A stretch of DNA of 64,000 bases from Treponema sp. (GCA_016294035.1 JAEDCT010000011.1:1-64000); one strand, 5' to 3'. Positions 15,404-25,636 are shown, counted from the first letter of the stretch. Made by a program: numbers and translations. The notes: a model not told the origin generated them from the sequence alone.

Positions 15404-16402
15404 TTAGTGCCATGGGAACTTTTCATCGTAATGCTTATTTTTATTTCCTGCGTTAATAGCCTTAATCTGAGCTTCTGTAGCAAGTGAAAGCTTTTCAACT
15501 TTTTCGAACTGGCAATCAGCCTCTCCTTCACCTTCAAAAATAACTGTTGAAGGAAGGCCATTGATTGCTGTGAGTTCAACACAGTTATAAAATGCATAAG
15601 ATCCAATCTTCTTGAGGTTGTCTGTGAATGTAACAGCTGCGAGCTTTCTGTTGCCAGAGAATGTACTAGATGGAATTACCGGGAATACCCAGTTGATCTT
15701 TGTGAATTTACAATTCTTAAAGAGTGAATCGCCAAGCTTTGTTGTTGTTGGAAGCGCAATATCCTTGATTTCAAGACCTGCAAAAGCTTCTTTATCAATA
15801 GATCCTACTGATGAAGGAATTTCGATAGAATCAATTGCCTTAACGTTCTTATTCATGTAGTGAATTACCTTAACTGTGTTAGGCATCTTGATCTGGAGAG
15901 GATCCTTTCTATCTGTCCATTTCTTTGTATTTCCAATAGATACTTCGTAAACAGTGAGTCCTTCGTAAGCCTTTGGGAAGTAAACTACTGCTGCATCTCC
16001 AATATATTCAGCCCAGAGTCCTGAACCATCTTCGAGAACGCGGTATTTGAACATCTTTGAGTCTGTTGGCTGATATTCATTTGAAGGTTCTGCCTTCTTT
16101 GATCCGTCAACGATGCTGTAAATTCCAGCTTCAAGGGTTACTGTCTTGAGAGCTTCATTGAGAGCTGCTTCTTCTGCTTCTGCAGCTGCTGCTTCTGCTG
16201 CCTGCTTCTGCTGCTCAGGTGTAAGCTGTGGTGCTGCAGCTTTTTCTGTTGCTGCTGACTTTCCACTTCCACCAATTCCGCATCCTACAACGAATGCCAA
16301 TACAACTACTACACCAGCAACAATGAATGTTACCTTGTTTGACTTAACTGCTCCTGGAACAGATGCTGCCCAAGCCTTTACCTTGTCAAGTAAATCCTTC
16401 AT
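15404..16402 (-). CDS. Membrane-anchored BspA-like leucine-rich repeat protein
   Basis: A 332-residue protein with a cytoplasmic basic N-terminus, one transmembrane helix at about residues 24-42 (ending GCGIGG) and an Ala/Glu-rich linker to about 90. The C-terminal half contains treponemal/BspA-type LRR units (VKAIDSIEIPSSVGSIDKEAF, KIGSYAFYNCVELTAI). The family (LRR_5) is widespread in Treponema and often faces outward for adhesion or binding. The Cys after the helix (VVGCG) resembles a lipobox but is too far from the start to be certain. It has its own promoter (16434-16463) and terminator, and lies between rpsG and tuf where fusA usually sits. Function unknown. Confidence 0.85.
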   Translation of the reverse strand: MKDLLDKVKAWAASVPGAVKSNKVTFIVAGVVVVLAFVVGCGIGGSGKSAATEKAAAPQLTPEQQKQAAEAAAAEAEEAALNEALKTVTLEAGIYSIVDGSKKAEPSNEYQPTDSKMFKYRVLEDGSGLWAEYIGDAAVVYFPKAYEGLTVYEVSIGNTKKWTDRKDPLQIKMPNTVKVIHYMNKNVKAIDSIEIPSSVGSIDKEAFAGLEIKDIALPTTTKLGDSLFKNCKFTKINWVFPVIPSSTFSGNRKLAAVTFTDNLKKIGSYAFYNCVELTAINGLPSTVIFEGEGEADCQFEKVEKLSLATEAQIKAINAGNKNKHYDEKFPWH

Positions 16403-16433
16403 AAAAGATACTCCTATAATTTTTAGTGTTACA

Positions 16434-16463
16434 ATGATACTTTCTTTGATACAAGAAGGTCAA
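16434..16463 (-). promoter_or_regulatory. Promoter of the LRR gene
   Basis: Minus strand -35 TTGACC (16458-16463), 18-bp spacer, -10 TATCAT (16434-16439). GGAG lies 8 nt before the ATG of the LRR gene. Confidence 0.65.
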
Positions 16464-16513
16464 TAGTAAAAATCCAAAATATCCAAATTTTCTCTATATA
16501 CATAATTTTGTAC

Positions 16514-16549
16514 AAAAAAAATGGTCGTCCGATCAATATCGAACGACCA
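16514..16549 (-). terminator. Terminator of rpsL-rpsG
   Basis: Minus strand 12-bp stem TGGTCGTTCGAT / ATCGGACGACCA with one G-U pair and a 4-nt loop, followed by eight T. One of the strongest terminators in the window. Confidence 0.93.
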
Positions 16550-16568
16550 CTTGCAAGAAAGGCGGGAA

Positions 16569-17039
16569 CTACCAGCGATAGTGAGCAAAAGCCTTGTTTG
16601 CTTCTGCCATCTTGTGTGTATCTTCCTTCTTCTTGTATGCAGAACCTGTATTGTTGAATGCATCAAACAATTCGTTTGCAAGAGTATCTGCCATTCCATG
16701 TCCATTGCGTGAACGTGCAGCATTGATAATCCAGCGCATTGCAAGAGCTTCACGACGTGAATCGCGAATTTCAATAGGTACCTGATATGTAGCACCACCA
16801 ACGCGGCGGCTCTTTACTTCTACAGTTGGCTTAACATTGTCCAAAGCCTTCAAGAATACTTCAAGAGGGTCCTTGTCTGCCTTTGCCTTAAGCTTATCCA
16901 TTGCTTCATAAATAATCTTGAAGCAAGATGCCTTTTTTCCATCGAGCATCATGCGTGCAACAAATTTGCTGACAACCTGGCTGTTATATTTTTCATCTGG
17001 CATAACAGGGCGGTCGATTGATTTCTTATGTCTTCCCAT
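16569..17039 (-). CDS. rpsG: 30S ribosomal protein S7
   Basis: S7, 156 residues, organiser of the 30S head. Family stretches: VSKFVARMMLDGKKASCFKIIYEAMD, the NVKPTVEVKSRRVGGATYQVPIEI signature and MRWIINAARSRNGHGMADTLANEL. It follows rpsL by 15 bp and ends with a strong terminator, so fusA and tuf are not co-transcribed with it. Confidence 0.98.
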   Translation of the reverse strand: MGRHKKSIDRPVMPDEKYNSQVVSKFVARMMLDGKKASCFKIIYEAMDKLKAKADKDPLEVFLKALDNVKPTVEVKSRRVGGATYQVPIEIRDSRREALAMRWIINAARSRNGHGMADTLANELFDAFNNTGSAYKKKEDTHKMAEANKAFAHYRW

Positions 17040-17054
17040 AATTCTATCCTCCTA

Positions 17055-17429
17055 TTAAGCCTTTGGTTTCTTTGCACCGTACTTAGAACGTGCGCGCTTG
17101 CGGCCGTCTACACCAAGTGTATCCTTTGTACCGCGAATAATGTGGTAACGTACACCAGGAAGATCCTTAACACGTCCACCACGAACGAGAACTACTGAGT
17201 GTTCCTGCAAATTGTGTCCAATACCTGGAATGTATGCAGTAACTTCAATTCCATTGCTCAAACGAACACGAGCAATCTTACGAAGAGCCGAGTTTGGCTT
17301 CTTAGGTGTCATAGTCATAACACGTGTACAAACACCACGTTTCTGCGGACAAGACTGAAGTGCGGGTGCTTTAGTTCTTTTTGCAGTTGACTGACGTCCC
17401 TTACGAATTAACTGATTGATTGTAGGCAT
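17055..17429 (-). CDS. rpsL: 30S ribosomal protein S12
   Basis: S12, 124 residues, a decoding-centre protein and the classic streptomycin-resistance target. MPTINQLIRKGRQ, the KPNSALRKIARVRL segment with the resistance-site Lys in wild-type form, and GRVKDLPGVRYHIIRG are intact. AGGAG precedes the start. Own promoter at 17485-17514. Confidence 0.98.
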   Translation of the reverse strand: MPTINQLIRKGRQSTAKRTKAPALQSCPQKRGVCTRVMTMTPKKPNSALRKIARVRLSNGIEVTAYIPGIGHNLQEHSVVLVRGGRVKDLPGVRYHIIRGTKDTLGVDGRKRARSKYGAKKPKA

Positions 17430-17484
17430 CGCCTATACTCCTATATTTTATCGGGCAGCACTCCCGAATATTAAACAGTACGAT

Positions 17485-17514
17485 ATTCTACCGAATTCAA
17501 AAATAATCCGTCAA
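17485..17514 (-). promoter_or_regulatory. Promoter of rpsL-rpsG
   Basis: Minus strand -35 TTGACG (17509-17514), 18-bp spacer, -10 TAGAAT (17485-17490), about 56 bp before the rpsL start. Confidence 0.7.
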
Positions 17515-17547
17515 TAGAATTCTGGATGAATTTATAAAGAATTTACT

Positions 17548-17583
17548 GAATTCAATGACAAATTCCGGATCAGCATTGAATTC
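17548..17583 (-). promoter_or_regulatory. 10-bp inverted repeat after rpoC
   Basis: Perfect arms GAATTCAATG and CATTGAATTC flank a 16-nt loop; a further TTCCGGA/TCCGGAA pair interleaves with it. No T-run follows, so termination would be inefficient or Rho-dependent. It lies between the rpoC stop and the rpsL promoter. Confidence 0.6.
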
Positions 17584-17610
17584 TGCCAGTCCGGAACCTG
17601 ATTCATGGAT

Positions 17611-20600
17611 TTATTCTTCATCACCTGCTGTATCAAGCATTGAACTTGATACTGCTTCCTGTTCCTGAAGCTGAAGCTCAAGAGCATGCTGGTCAAGGAT
17701 TTCCTTTACCTTCAAGTCAAGATCTTCCGTTGAATCATCAGAAAGCTTAACCTGTGAATAGTTTCTGATACCACTACCTGCAGGAATCTTGTGTCCGATG
17801 ATTACGTTTTCCTTCAATCCGTGAAGGTTATCAACTGCACCTGCAATAGCTGCATTTGTAAGAACACGAGTTGTTTCCTGGAATGAAGAAGCTGAAATGA
17901 ACGAATCTGTTGCAAGAGCAGCCTTTGTGATTCCCTGGAACATTGGGCGTGCGATTGCCGGCTGTCCACCTTCTGCAATTACGCGCTCGTTTTCTTCACG
18001 GAATGTATACTTGTCAATCTGCTGACCGAAGATAAACTTTGTATCACCTACGGCAATAATTTCTACCTTCTTGAGCATCTGACGAATAATTGTACCAATA
18101 TGCTTGTCGTTAATGTCTACGCCCTGAGCACGGTAAACACCCTGGATTTCGTCCATAAGGAAGTTCTGGAGTGAATCTTCTCCAAGTGCATTCAAAACGT
18201 CGTGTGCATCAACTGATCCATCACAAAGCATTTCACCTGCTTCAACCATGTCACCGTCACGAACAAGAAGACGCTTTGTCATTGGAACAAGATGTTTGAA
18301 TTCCTTTCCGAATTCATCAGTAACAATAACAACTCTCTTGCCCTTAACAATCTTGTCAAAGCTTACCTTTCCAGAAATCTGTGCGATTACTGAAGGATTC
18401 TTTGGCTTTCTTGCTTCAAACAATTCAGAAACACGTGGAAGACCGAGAGTAATATCACTAGCCTTAGCTGCTTCCTTAGGCATCTTTGCAAGTGTTGTAC
18501 CCTTCTTTACCATTACCTTGTCATCAATCTTATTAGCAATGATAGCACCAACCGGCATGTGATATGAACCAAGTTCATTACCATCTTCATCAGTGATGAT
18601 CATACGTGGCTGCTTAACATCAAGGTGCAGGTCAGAAATTCTGCGCTCTACGTTTCCAGTCTGAATATCAGTCTTTTCTTCAAGAGTTACACCAGGAATA
18701 ATGTCTTCATAGTGAACGTATCCGTCTACCTCTGCAATGATTGGCTCGTTGTATGGATCAAATTCACCCATAAACTCACCAGCCTTAACTACACAAGAAC
18801 CACTTGTGAACTTTGCATAGATTGTAGAACCATTGGAAATTTCAACTTTCTGGTCATTGCTTGTAAGATAGATTGTCTTATCCATAATAAGGATGCGGCC
18901 ATTTTCTGTTGCAAGAACATCATTTCCCTTGTGTGAGAGAATTACGTTGTCCTTACGAACATAAGCACCATCAGTTACCTTAACATCATCAGAAGAATCA
19001 ATCTGATATGTGTTGAAGAGCTTTGTTACAGTCATTGTAGACTTACGTGTAAACAACTGGTCGCCCTTATTTGTAGGAACTGCGTTTGCAAAGTTAATTT
19101 CCTTGAGAAGAACATCATACTTCATTACGATGTGGTTATCTTCTGTTGCCTTTTCAGCAGCACCACCAGTATGGAATGTACGAAGTGTAAGCTGTGTACC
19201 AGGCTGACCGATTGACTGGGCTGCAATTGTACCAACTGCTTCACCAATTTCTACGATCTTGTTTCTTGCAAGGTCCTTTCCGTAACACTTAACACAGATT
19301 CCGTGCTTGCTTTCACAAGTAAGAACTGTTCTAAGCTTAACCTTTTCAACACCTGCCTTGTCAATTTTTTCTGCAAGATGCTCGTCAATGTACTGATTAA
19401 CATCACAGAGAAGTTCTCCAGTTACAGGGTCAATTACGCGTTCAATCGGATAGTGTCCGGCAATGCGTTCTGCAAGGCTAACCTTAACTTCATCACCTTC
19501 CTTGATTGCCCTATAGTCAATACCGTTGATTGTTCCACAGTCTTCTTCATTAACAACAACATCCTGAGCAACATCAACAAGACGACGAGTCATGTAACCG
19601 GCATCGGCAGTCTTCAAAGCTGTATCTGAAAGACCCTTACGTGCACCGTTAGTTGAAATGAAGAATTCAATAACTGAAAGACCTTCCTTAAAGTTTGCAC
19701 GGATTGGAAGTTCAATAATATCTCCGTTAGGCTTCTGCATCAAACCACGCATAGCAGCAAGCTGAGAAATCTGTTTCTTAGATCCTCGGGCACCGGAAAT
19801 AGCCATCATATAGATAGTATTGAATCCGTCCTTATGCTTAGCCATGTTGTCGTACATGATGTTTGTAAGCTTTTCGTTTGTCTTGTCCCAGATTTCGATT
19901 GAGCGGTTGAACCTTTCTTCTGCAGTGATTGCACCGTTTGCGTTCTGGTTAACAATCTTTTCAACTTCCTTATTTGCCTCTTCTACCATCTCATCCTTTT
20001 CTTTTGGAACAATGATATCGTCCATAGAAAGAGTTGCACCATAGAATGTAGCATTCTTGTATCCTGTTGCCTTAATTGCATCGAGCATCTGGATTGTGAG
20101 CCATGCACGATCAATTGAATAGAGACTAGGAATAATCTTGCGGAGCTTAGATTGATCAATAGGAGATTCTCTGTTGTAAATCTTATTTACCTGATTGATA
20201 AAGTCTGGATCAGCCATAACCTTATCAAGAACTTCTGAATTAAACTCAGTGAACTGACACTTCGATTCAATAAGTTCCTTGATCATCTTGTCTGATGTCT
20301 GCTCATTGTGGTAAACGCGCTCGATCATCTTCTTGAGAGCCTTGTCACCCATCTGCTCGTTGTAGTAGTCAACTTCTTCTGGCATTGCTTCATTGAAAGC
20401 CATGCGTCCTGCTGAAGTTGTGATGTACTGATTAGACAGATCCTTGTCTCCGTTTACACATTTATTGAGATTTGACTTGTGAATCTTAATCTTTGCCTGC
20501 CATTCGATTGCACCACTTGATGCTGCAAGGCGAACTTCATCTGCAGAAGAGAAGAATTTTCCCTCTCCCTTTGCATTAGGCTTGATTGAAGTCATGTAGT

Positions 20601-22101
20601 AAATACCAAGAACCATGTCCTGAGACGGAGCAACGATTGTCTTTCCGTTTGCAGGGTCAAGAAGGTTGCGTGCAGAAAGCATCAATGTCCAGCATTCCAT
20701 CTGAGCTGCCTGAGTCAAAGGAACGTGAATAGCCATCTGGTCACCATCGAAGTCGGCGTTGAAAGCCTTACATGCCAGTGGATGAAGCTTGAGAGCCTTA
20801 CCTGGAACAAGTACAGGTTCAAATGCCTGAATTCCAAGGCGGTGGAGAGTAGGAGCACGGTTAAGCATAACAGGATGCTCACGAACTACCATATCGAGAA
20901 CTTCAAATACTTCTGTTGCTTCTTCTTCAACAAGAATCTTTGCACGCTTGATATTTGGTGCAATTCCCTTGTCAACCAGCTTCTTCATGATGAATGGCTT
21001 GAAAAGTTCAAGTGCCATTTTTTCTGGAAGACCACACTGCCACAACTTGAGTTCTGGACCTACAACAATTACTGAACGTCCAGAATAGTCAACACGCTTA
21101 CCGAGAAGGTTCTGGCGGAAACGTCCCTGCTTACCCTTGAGCATGTCAGAGATAGACTTAAGTGGACGGCTCTGGGCACCCTTAACTGCACGCTGCTTTC
21201 TCTTTGAGTTGTCGAACAATGAGTCTACAGCTTCCTGGAGCATTCTCTTTTCGTTGCGGATGATGATATCCGGAGCTGAAAGGCTCTTGAGCTTCTGAAG
21301 ACGATTGTTTCTATTGATTACACGACGATAAAGATCGTTCAAATCAGATGTTGCAAAGCGGCCGCCTTCAAGCTGAACCATTGGACGAAGTTCAGGTGGA
21401 ATGACCGGAATAACATCAAGAATCATCCATGCAGGATTGTTCTTTGAGTTACGGAAATTTTCAACCATCTCAATTCTCTTGAGAAGGCGGGAATCACTCT
21501 TAACACCCTTTTCAATCATCTTTGCGCGGAGTTCAGCTGCAAGTGCTTCAAGGTCTAGGTTTTCGAGCAAAGTCTTGATTGCCTCTGCACCCATACCTGC
21601 AGTAAATGAACCGCCATAGCGTTCCTGGTATTCAAGATATTCATCTTCTGTAAGGAGCTGATTTTTCTTGAGGTCTGTATCACCCGGCTCAATAACAATG
21701 TACTTCTCGTAGTAGAGAATTGAGCGGAGTGCTGCTACCTGAAGGTCAAGCAAAAGACCCATGCGGCTTGGAACTGAATGATAGTACCAGATGTGGCTTA
21801 CTGGAGCTGCAAGATCAATGTGACCTGTGCGTTCTCGGCGAACCTTAAAATGTGTTACTTCTACACCACAGCGGTCACAAATCACACCCTTGTAACGGAT
21901 TGACTTGAACTTACCACAGTAACATTCCCATTCCTTTGTTGTACCGAAAATGCGTTCACAAAACAAACCATCCCTCTCCGGACGAAGAGTACGATAGTTA
22001 ATTGTTTCCGGCTTTTTAACTTCACCATAAGACCACTGACGGATAACTTCTGGGGAAGCAAGTTTAATCTTTAAGCTAGCAAAGTCCTGAATATCACGCA
22101 T
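17611..22101 (-). CDS. rpoC: RNA polymerase beta-prime subunit
   Basis: Beta-prime subunit, 1496 residues from MRDIQDFASLKIKLASPE. The frame can be extended 13 codons upstream, but AAGGAG is 7 nt before this ATG and only 1 nt before the alternative Met two codons earlier. Landmarks: N-terminal zinc site (CYCGKFK..CDRCG), the catalytic NADFDGDQ motif binding Mg, a second zinc cluster (CESKHGICVKCYGKD), the trigger-loop/bridge region and GEAVGTIAAQSIGQPGTQ. Overlaps rpoB by 8 bp, implying coupled translation. Confidence 0.97.
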   Translation of the reverse strand: MRDIQDFASLKIKLASPEVIRQWSYGEVKKPETINYRTLRPERDGLFCERIFGTTKEWECYCGKFKSIRYKGVICDRCGVEVTHFKVRRERTGHIDLAAPVSHIWYYHSVPSRMGLLLDLQVAALRSILYYEKYIVIEPGDTDLKKNQLLTEDEYLEYQERYGGSFTAGMGAEAIKTLLENLDLEALAAELRAKMIEKGVKSDSRLLKRIEMVENFRNSKNNPAWMILDVIPVIPPELRPMVQLEGGRFATSDLNDLYRRVINRNNRLQKLKSLSAPDIIIRNEKRMLQEAVDSLFDNSKRKQRAVKGAQSRPLKSISDMLKGKQGRFRQNLLGKRVDYSGRSVIVVGPELKLWQCGLPEKMALELFKPFIMKKLVDKGIAPNIKRAKILVEEEATEVFEVLDMVVREHPVMLNRAPTLHRLGIQAFEPVLVPGKALKLHPLACKAFNADFDGDQMAIHVPLTQAAQMECWTLMLSARNLLDPANGKTIVAPSQDMVLGIYYMTSIKPNAKGEGKFFSSADEVRLAASSGAIEWQAKIKIHKSNLNKCVNGDKDLSNQYITTSAGRMAFNEAMPEEVDYYNEQMGDKALKKMIERVYHNEQTSDKMIKELIESKCQFTEFNSEVLDKVMADPDFINQVNKIYNRESPIDQSKLRKIIPSLYSIDRAWLTIQMLDAIKATGYKNATFYGATLSMDDIIVPKEKDEMVEEANKEVEKIVNQNANGAITAEERFNRSIEIWDKTNEKLTNIMYDNMAKHKDGFNTIYMMAISGARGSKKQISQLAAMRGLMQKPNGDIIELPIRANFKEGLSVIEFFISTNGARKGLSDTALKTADAGYMTRRLVDVAQDVVVNEEDCGTINGIDYRAIKEGDEVKVSLAERIAGHYPIERVIDPVTGELLCDVNQYIDEHLAEKIDKAGVEKVKLRTVLTCESKHGICVKCYGKDLARNKIVEIGEAVGTIAAQSIGQPGTQLTLRTFHTGGAAEKATEDNHIVMKYDVLLKEINFANAVPTNKGDQLFTRKSTMTVTKLFNTYQIDSSDDVKVTDGAYVRKDNVILSHKGNDVLATENGRILIMDKTIYLTSNDQKVEISNGSTIYAKFTSGSCVVKAGEFMGEFDPYNEPIIAEVDGYVHYEDIIPGVTLEEKTDIQTGNVERRISDLHLDVKQPRMIITDEDGNELGSYHMPVGAIIANKIDDKVMVKKGTTLAKMPKEAAKASDITLGLPRVSELFEARKPKNPSVIAQISGKVSFDKIVKGKRVVIVTDEFGKEFKHLVPMTKRLLVRDGDMVEAGEMLCDGSVDAHDVLNALGEDSLQNFLMDEIQGVYRAQGVDINDKHIGTIIRQMLKKVEIIAVGDTKFIFGQQIDKYTFREENERVIAEGGQPAIARPMFQGITKAALATDSFISASSFQETTRVLTNAAIAGAVDNLHGLKENVIIGHKIPAGSGIRNYSQVKLSDDSTEDLDLKVKEILDQHALELQLQEQEAVSSSMLDTAGDEE

Positions 22102-25100
22102 TTTCATTCTCCTTGTCAAATCCAACGCCTGCTTTGTCAATCAATTCCTGATCGCGTTCTGTAAGAGCAATCTGCTTGCCCTTGTCATCATAAATAGTGA
22201 AGTCCAATGCAAGACCACGAAGTTCCTGTACCAAAACATTAAAGCTTTCTGGAACACCAATTGGTGATGTTGGTTCACCCTTAACAATTGATTCATAAGC
22301 CTTAGAACGTCCGTTCATATCATCAGACTTGATTGTCATCATTTCCTGCAATGTGTTTGCAGCACCATAAGCTTCGAGAGCCCAAACTTCCATTTCTCCA
22401 AGACGCTGACCACCAAACTGAGCCTTACCACCAAGTGGCTGCTGAGTAACAAGTGAGTATGGTCCTGTTGAACGAGCGTGCATCTTGTCGTCAACAAGGT
22501 GATGGAGCTTCATGAAGTAAATTACTCCGACGAAAATTGGGTTAAGAAATGGTTCTCCTGTAAATCCATCGCGAACAATCTGCTTACAGTCTGGGCTCAA
22601 TCCAGCCTGAACAAGCTTTTCTGCAATCTGTTCCTGACTTGGAGTCTGGAATGCTGGAGAAGAGTACCATTCATTGAGTACCATACCTGCACGACCAAGC
22701 TCAGATTCCATGAGCTGTCCGATGTTCATTCGGGAAGGAACACCAAGAGGATTAAGACATACATCAAGTGGAGTACCATCTTCAAGATATGGCATGTCCT
22801 CAATTGGAAGAATACGTGCAACAACACCCTTGTTTCCGTGACGACCAGCCATCTTATCTCCAACAACCAGCTTACGCTTGTCTGCGATGATAACCTTGAT
22901 CTTTTCTTCTACACCTGGAGAAAGTTCATCACCTTCACTTCTCTTGAGGCGTTCAATACCAATTACAACACCCTGAACACCATGTGGAAGCTTGAGAGAT
23001 GTATCACGAACATCCTTGGCCTTTTCACCGAAGATTGAGTTCAAGAGCTTGAATTCTGGAGTAGTTTCTGTTTCGTTCTTTGGAGTTACCTTTCCAACAA
23101 GAATATCTCCTGAGCGAACCTTTGCACCGATGCGAACAATACCTTCTGCATCGAGGTTATCCATCTTCTTTTCTGCAATGTTTGGAACATCACGTGTGAT
23201 ACGGTCCGGACCAAGCTTTGATTCACGGATTTCTGTTTCAAATTCGTGGATATGAATAGAAGTGTACATGTCTTCCTTAACAACGCGCTGTGAAATAAGT
23301 ACGGCGTCTTCGTAGTTGTATCCATTCCAAGGAACGAATCCAACGAGAATATTGCGACCAAGCGCAAGCTCACCATTGAATGTTGCTGAACCGTCTGCAA
23401 TTACATCGCCTGCCTTAACCTTTTCACCAACCTGAACTGTCGGGCGCTGATGACATACTGTATCTGAGTTTGTCTTCTGGTACTTGAGAAGTGGATAAGA
23501 ATCAACTTCATTCTTCTTTCCATCTTCCGGCTTAATCTTAATAAGATCACTTTCAACCCATACAACTTCACCGGATCTCTTAGCCTTTGTAAGAACACCT
23601 GAATCGTATGCTGTCTTCTGTTCCATACCAGTACCAACATGTGGCGGCTCCGGGAACAGGAGAGGAACTGCCTGACGCTGCATGTTACAACCCATCAAGG
23701 CACGGTTAGCATCGTCGTGTTCAAGGAATGGAACGAGAGAAGCTGAAACTGAAATAACCTGACGTGGAGAAACGTCCATGTACTGAATGTCATTTGGAGA
23801 ACAGCTTGTGTAGTTTCCACGGCAGCGTGAAGAAACCAGATCAGTTGGGAACGATCCATCCTTCTTCATGCCTTCTGTAACCTGTCCAATTCTGTACTTG
23901 TCTTCTGTCATTGGATCAAGATATTCAACTTCATTTGTTACCTTGCCATTTACAACCTTGCGGTATGGTTCTTCAAGGAATCCGTAGTCATTAACACGAG
24001 TGAAGATAGCAAGAGAAACGATCAAACCGATATTTGGTCCTTCAGGAGTTTCAATAGGACACATGCGTCCGTAGTGAGTATAGTGTACGTCACGAACTTC
24101 AAATCCTGCGCGGTCACGTGAAAGTCCACCTGGACCGAGAGCATTGAGACGGCGCTTGTGAGTAAGTTCTGCAAGTGGGTTACACTGATCCATGAACTGT
24201 GAAAGCTGGCTTGATGCAAAGAATTCACGGGTTGCAGAAAGGATTGGTTTGATTGAAATAAGATCCTGTGGCTTCAAAGTCTCAGTTTCTTTGATATTCA
24301 TTCTGTCCTTGGCAATGCGTTCCATGCGGGCAAAAGCAGTCTTGAAAGCATTTGTCAAAAGTTCACCTACTGAACGAACACGGCGGTTTCCAAGGTGGTC
24401 AATATCATCAAGCATCTTAGGGTCAATATATACCTCAATAAGATGCTTCATTGTGCAGATGATATCATCCTTGATAAGTGTCTGTTCATCAGTTGGATTT
24501 GCATAATCAAATTTCTTGTTAAGCTTGTAGCGACCAACACGACCAAGGTCATAGCGGCGGAGTGTGAAGAACATAGATGTAAGATCACGTTCAGCAGCTT
24601 CAAATGAAATAGGCTCACCAGGCATGAGAACATCGTAAACCTTGCTCAAGCACTGGAACTTTGTTGGCTCGTCAGCGTTTTCTGATCCGTCCTTAGAGAA
24701 GATGATTTCTTCACGTTCAAAACAGTTAACGATCATTTCGCTGTCAAGAGATGTATTCTTTCCGTTTTCTTCTGCAACAAACTTAATGATAGTGATTTCC
24801 TTGATTCCATTAGAAACCAGGTCATCAAGATCATGTGGATGCAACTTGTCGCCGGCACGGAAAAGCTTCTTTTCTTCATCAGAATCATCAGCCTTAACCA
24901 TAACAGCTCTTGCAAGAACTGAACCTGCAAGTTTTTCGCGCTTTGCTGCATCTGTAGGAATCTTTACTGTCTCTGACTTATAGAAGCAGTCAATGATCTC
25001 CTCACGAGTTGAATAGCCCATAGCACGAAGGAAAATTGTACCGAGGATCTTCTTTCTACGGTCAATCTTTGCAAAAATGAGTTCCTTTTTCTGGTCAATT

Positions 25101-25636
25101 TCAAATTCAAGCCATGATCCGCGATAAGGGATGATGCGGCTTGAGTACACGTCCTTTTCGTGCTGGAAAATAACACCAGGCGAACGGTGAATCTGAGAAA
25201 CAACAACGCGTTCTGCACCGTTAATGATGAATGTTCCGCGTTCTGTCATGAGTGGAATATCGCCCATGAAGATTTCTCTCTGGATGATGGAACCAATTTC
25301 TTTTGAAACAAGGCTGATGCATGCTTTCAAAGGAACGGCATAGGAAACACCCTTCTTCTTGCATTCGTTCTCATCAAATTTGATGTTTTCATAATCAAGA
25401 GTATAGTGATCAAATTCAAGAACCAAATCACCATTCTGGCTTTCAATCGGGAATACAGAATGGAATACTTCCTGAAGTCCCTGTTCCAACAATGGCTCAT
25501 TATTGTCGATTCTTTTTTTCTGGATAAATTCTTCGAATGAAGAAAGCTGAATGTCTACTAGGTCAGGAATATCCATGAAATCCTGAATATCCTTACCAAT
25601 GTACTGGCGAACAATTTTCTTGCTCTTTGCGAACAT
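22094..25636 (-). CDS. rpoB: RNA polymerase beta subunit
   Basis: Beta subunit, 1180 residues, close to other treponemes. The rifampicin-binding cluster is visible as SSQLSQFMDQCNPLAELTHKRRLNALGPGGL (in part); unlike most bacteria the position after FMDQ is C rather than N. Conserved C-terminal segments GDKMAGRHGNKGVV and KAQFGGQRLGEMEVWALEAYGA are present. A 298-bp gap with an attenuator-like hairpin separates it from rplL. Confidence 0.98.
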   Translation of the reverse strand: MFAKSKKIVRQYIGKDIQDFMDIPDLVDIQLSSFEEFIQKKRIDNNEPLLEQGLQEVFHSVFPIESQNGDLVLEFDHYTLDYENIKFDENECKKKGVSYAVPLKACISLVSKEIGSIIQREIFMGDIPLMTERGTFIINGAERVVVSQIHRSPGVIFQHEKDVYSSRIIPYRGSWLEFEIDQKKELIFAKIDRRKKILGTIFLRAMGYSTREEIIDCFYKSETVKIPTDAAKREKLAGSVLARAVMVKADDSDEEKKLFRAGDKLHPHDLDDLVSNGIKEITIIKFVAEENGKNTSLDSEMIVNCFEREEIIFSKDGSENADEPTKFQCLSKVYDVLMPGEPISFEAAERDLTSMFFTLRRYDLGRVGRYKLNKKFDYANPTDEQTLIKDDIICTMKHLIEVYIDPKMLDDIDHLGNRRVRSVGELLTNAFKTAFARMERIAKDRMNIKETETLKPQDLISIKPILSATREFFASSQLSQFMDQCNPLAELTHKRRLNALGPGGLSRDRAGFEVRDVHYTHYGRMCPIETPEGPNIGLIVSLAIFTRVNDYGFLEEPYRKVVNGKVTNEVEYLDPMTEDKYRIGQVTEGMKKDGSFPTDLVSSRCRGNYTSCSPNDIQYMDVSPRQVISVSASLVPFLEHDDANRALMGCNMQRQAVPLLFPEPPHVGTGMEQKTAYDSGVLTKAKRSGEVVWVESDLIKIKPEDGKKNEVDSYPLLKYQKTNSDTVCHQRPTVQVGEKVKAGDVIADGSATFNGELALGRNILVGFVPWNGYNYEDAVLISQRVVKEDMYTSIHIHEFETEIRESKLGPDRITRDVPNIAEKKMDNLDAEGIVRIGAKVRSGDILVGKVTPKNETETTPEFKLLNSIFGEKAKDVRDTSLKLPHGVQGVVIGIERLKRSEGDELSPGVEEKIKVIIADKRKLVVGDKMAGRHGNKGVVARILPIEDMPYLEDGTPLDVCLNPLGVPSRMNIGQLMESELGRAGMVLNEWYSSPAFQTPSQEQIAEKLVQAGLSPDCKQIVRDGFTGEPFLNPIFVGVIYFMKLHHLVDDKMHARSTGPYSLVTQQPLGGKAQFGGQRLGEMEVWALEAYGAANTLQEMMTIKSDDMNGRSKAYESIVKGEPTSPIGVPESFNVLVQELRGLALDFTIYDDKGKQIALTERDQELIDKAGVGFDKENENA

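Noticed and set aside
16146..16466. Plus-strand Ala/Ser-rich frame across the LRR gene start
   Set aside because: Mirror of the Ala/Glu-rich linker and membrane helix of the LRR protein on the other strand.
22102..22140. Longer rpoC start
   Set aside because: Would lie inside rpoB without ribosome site; AAGGAG is correctly spaced to the ATG at 22101.
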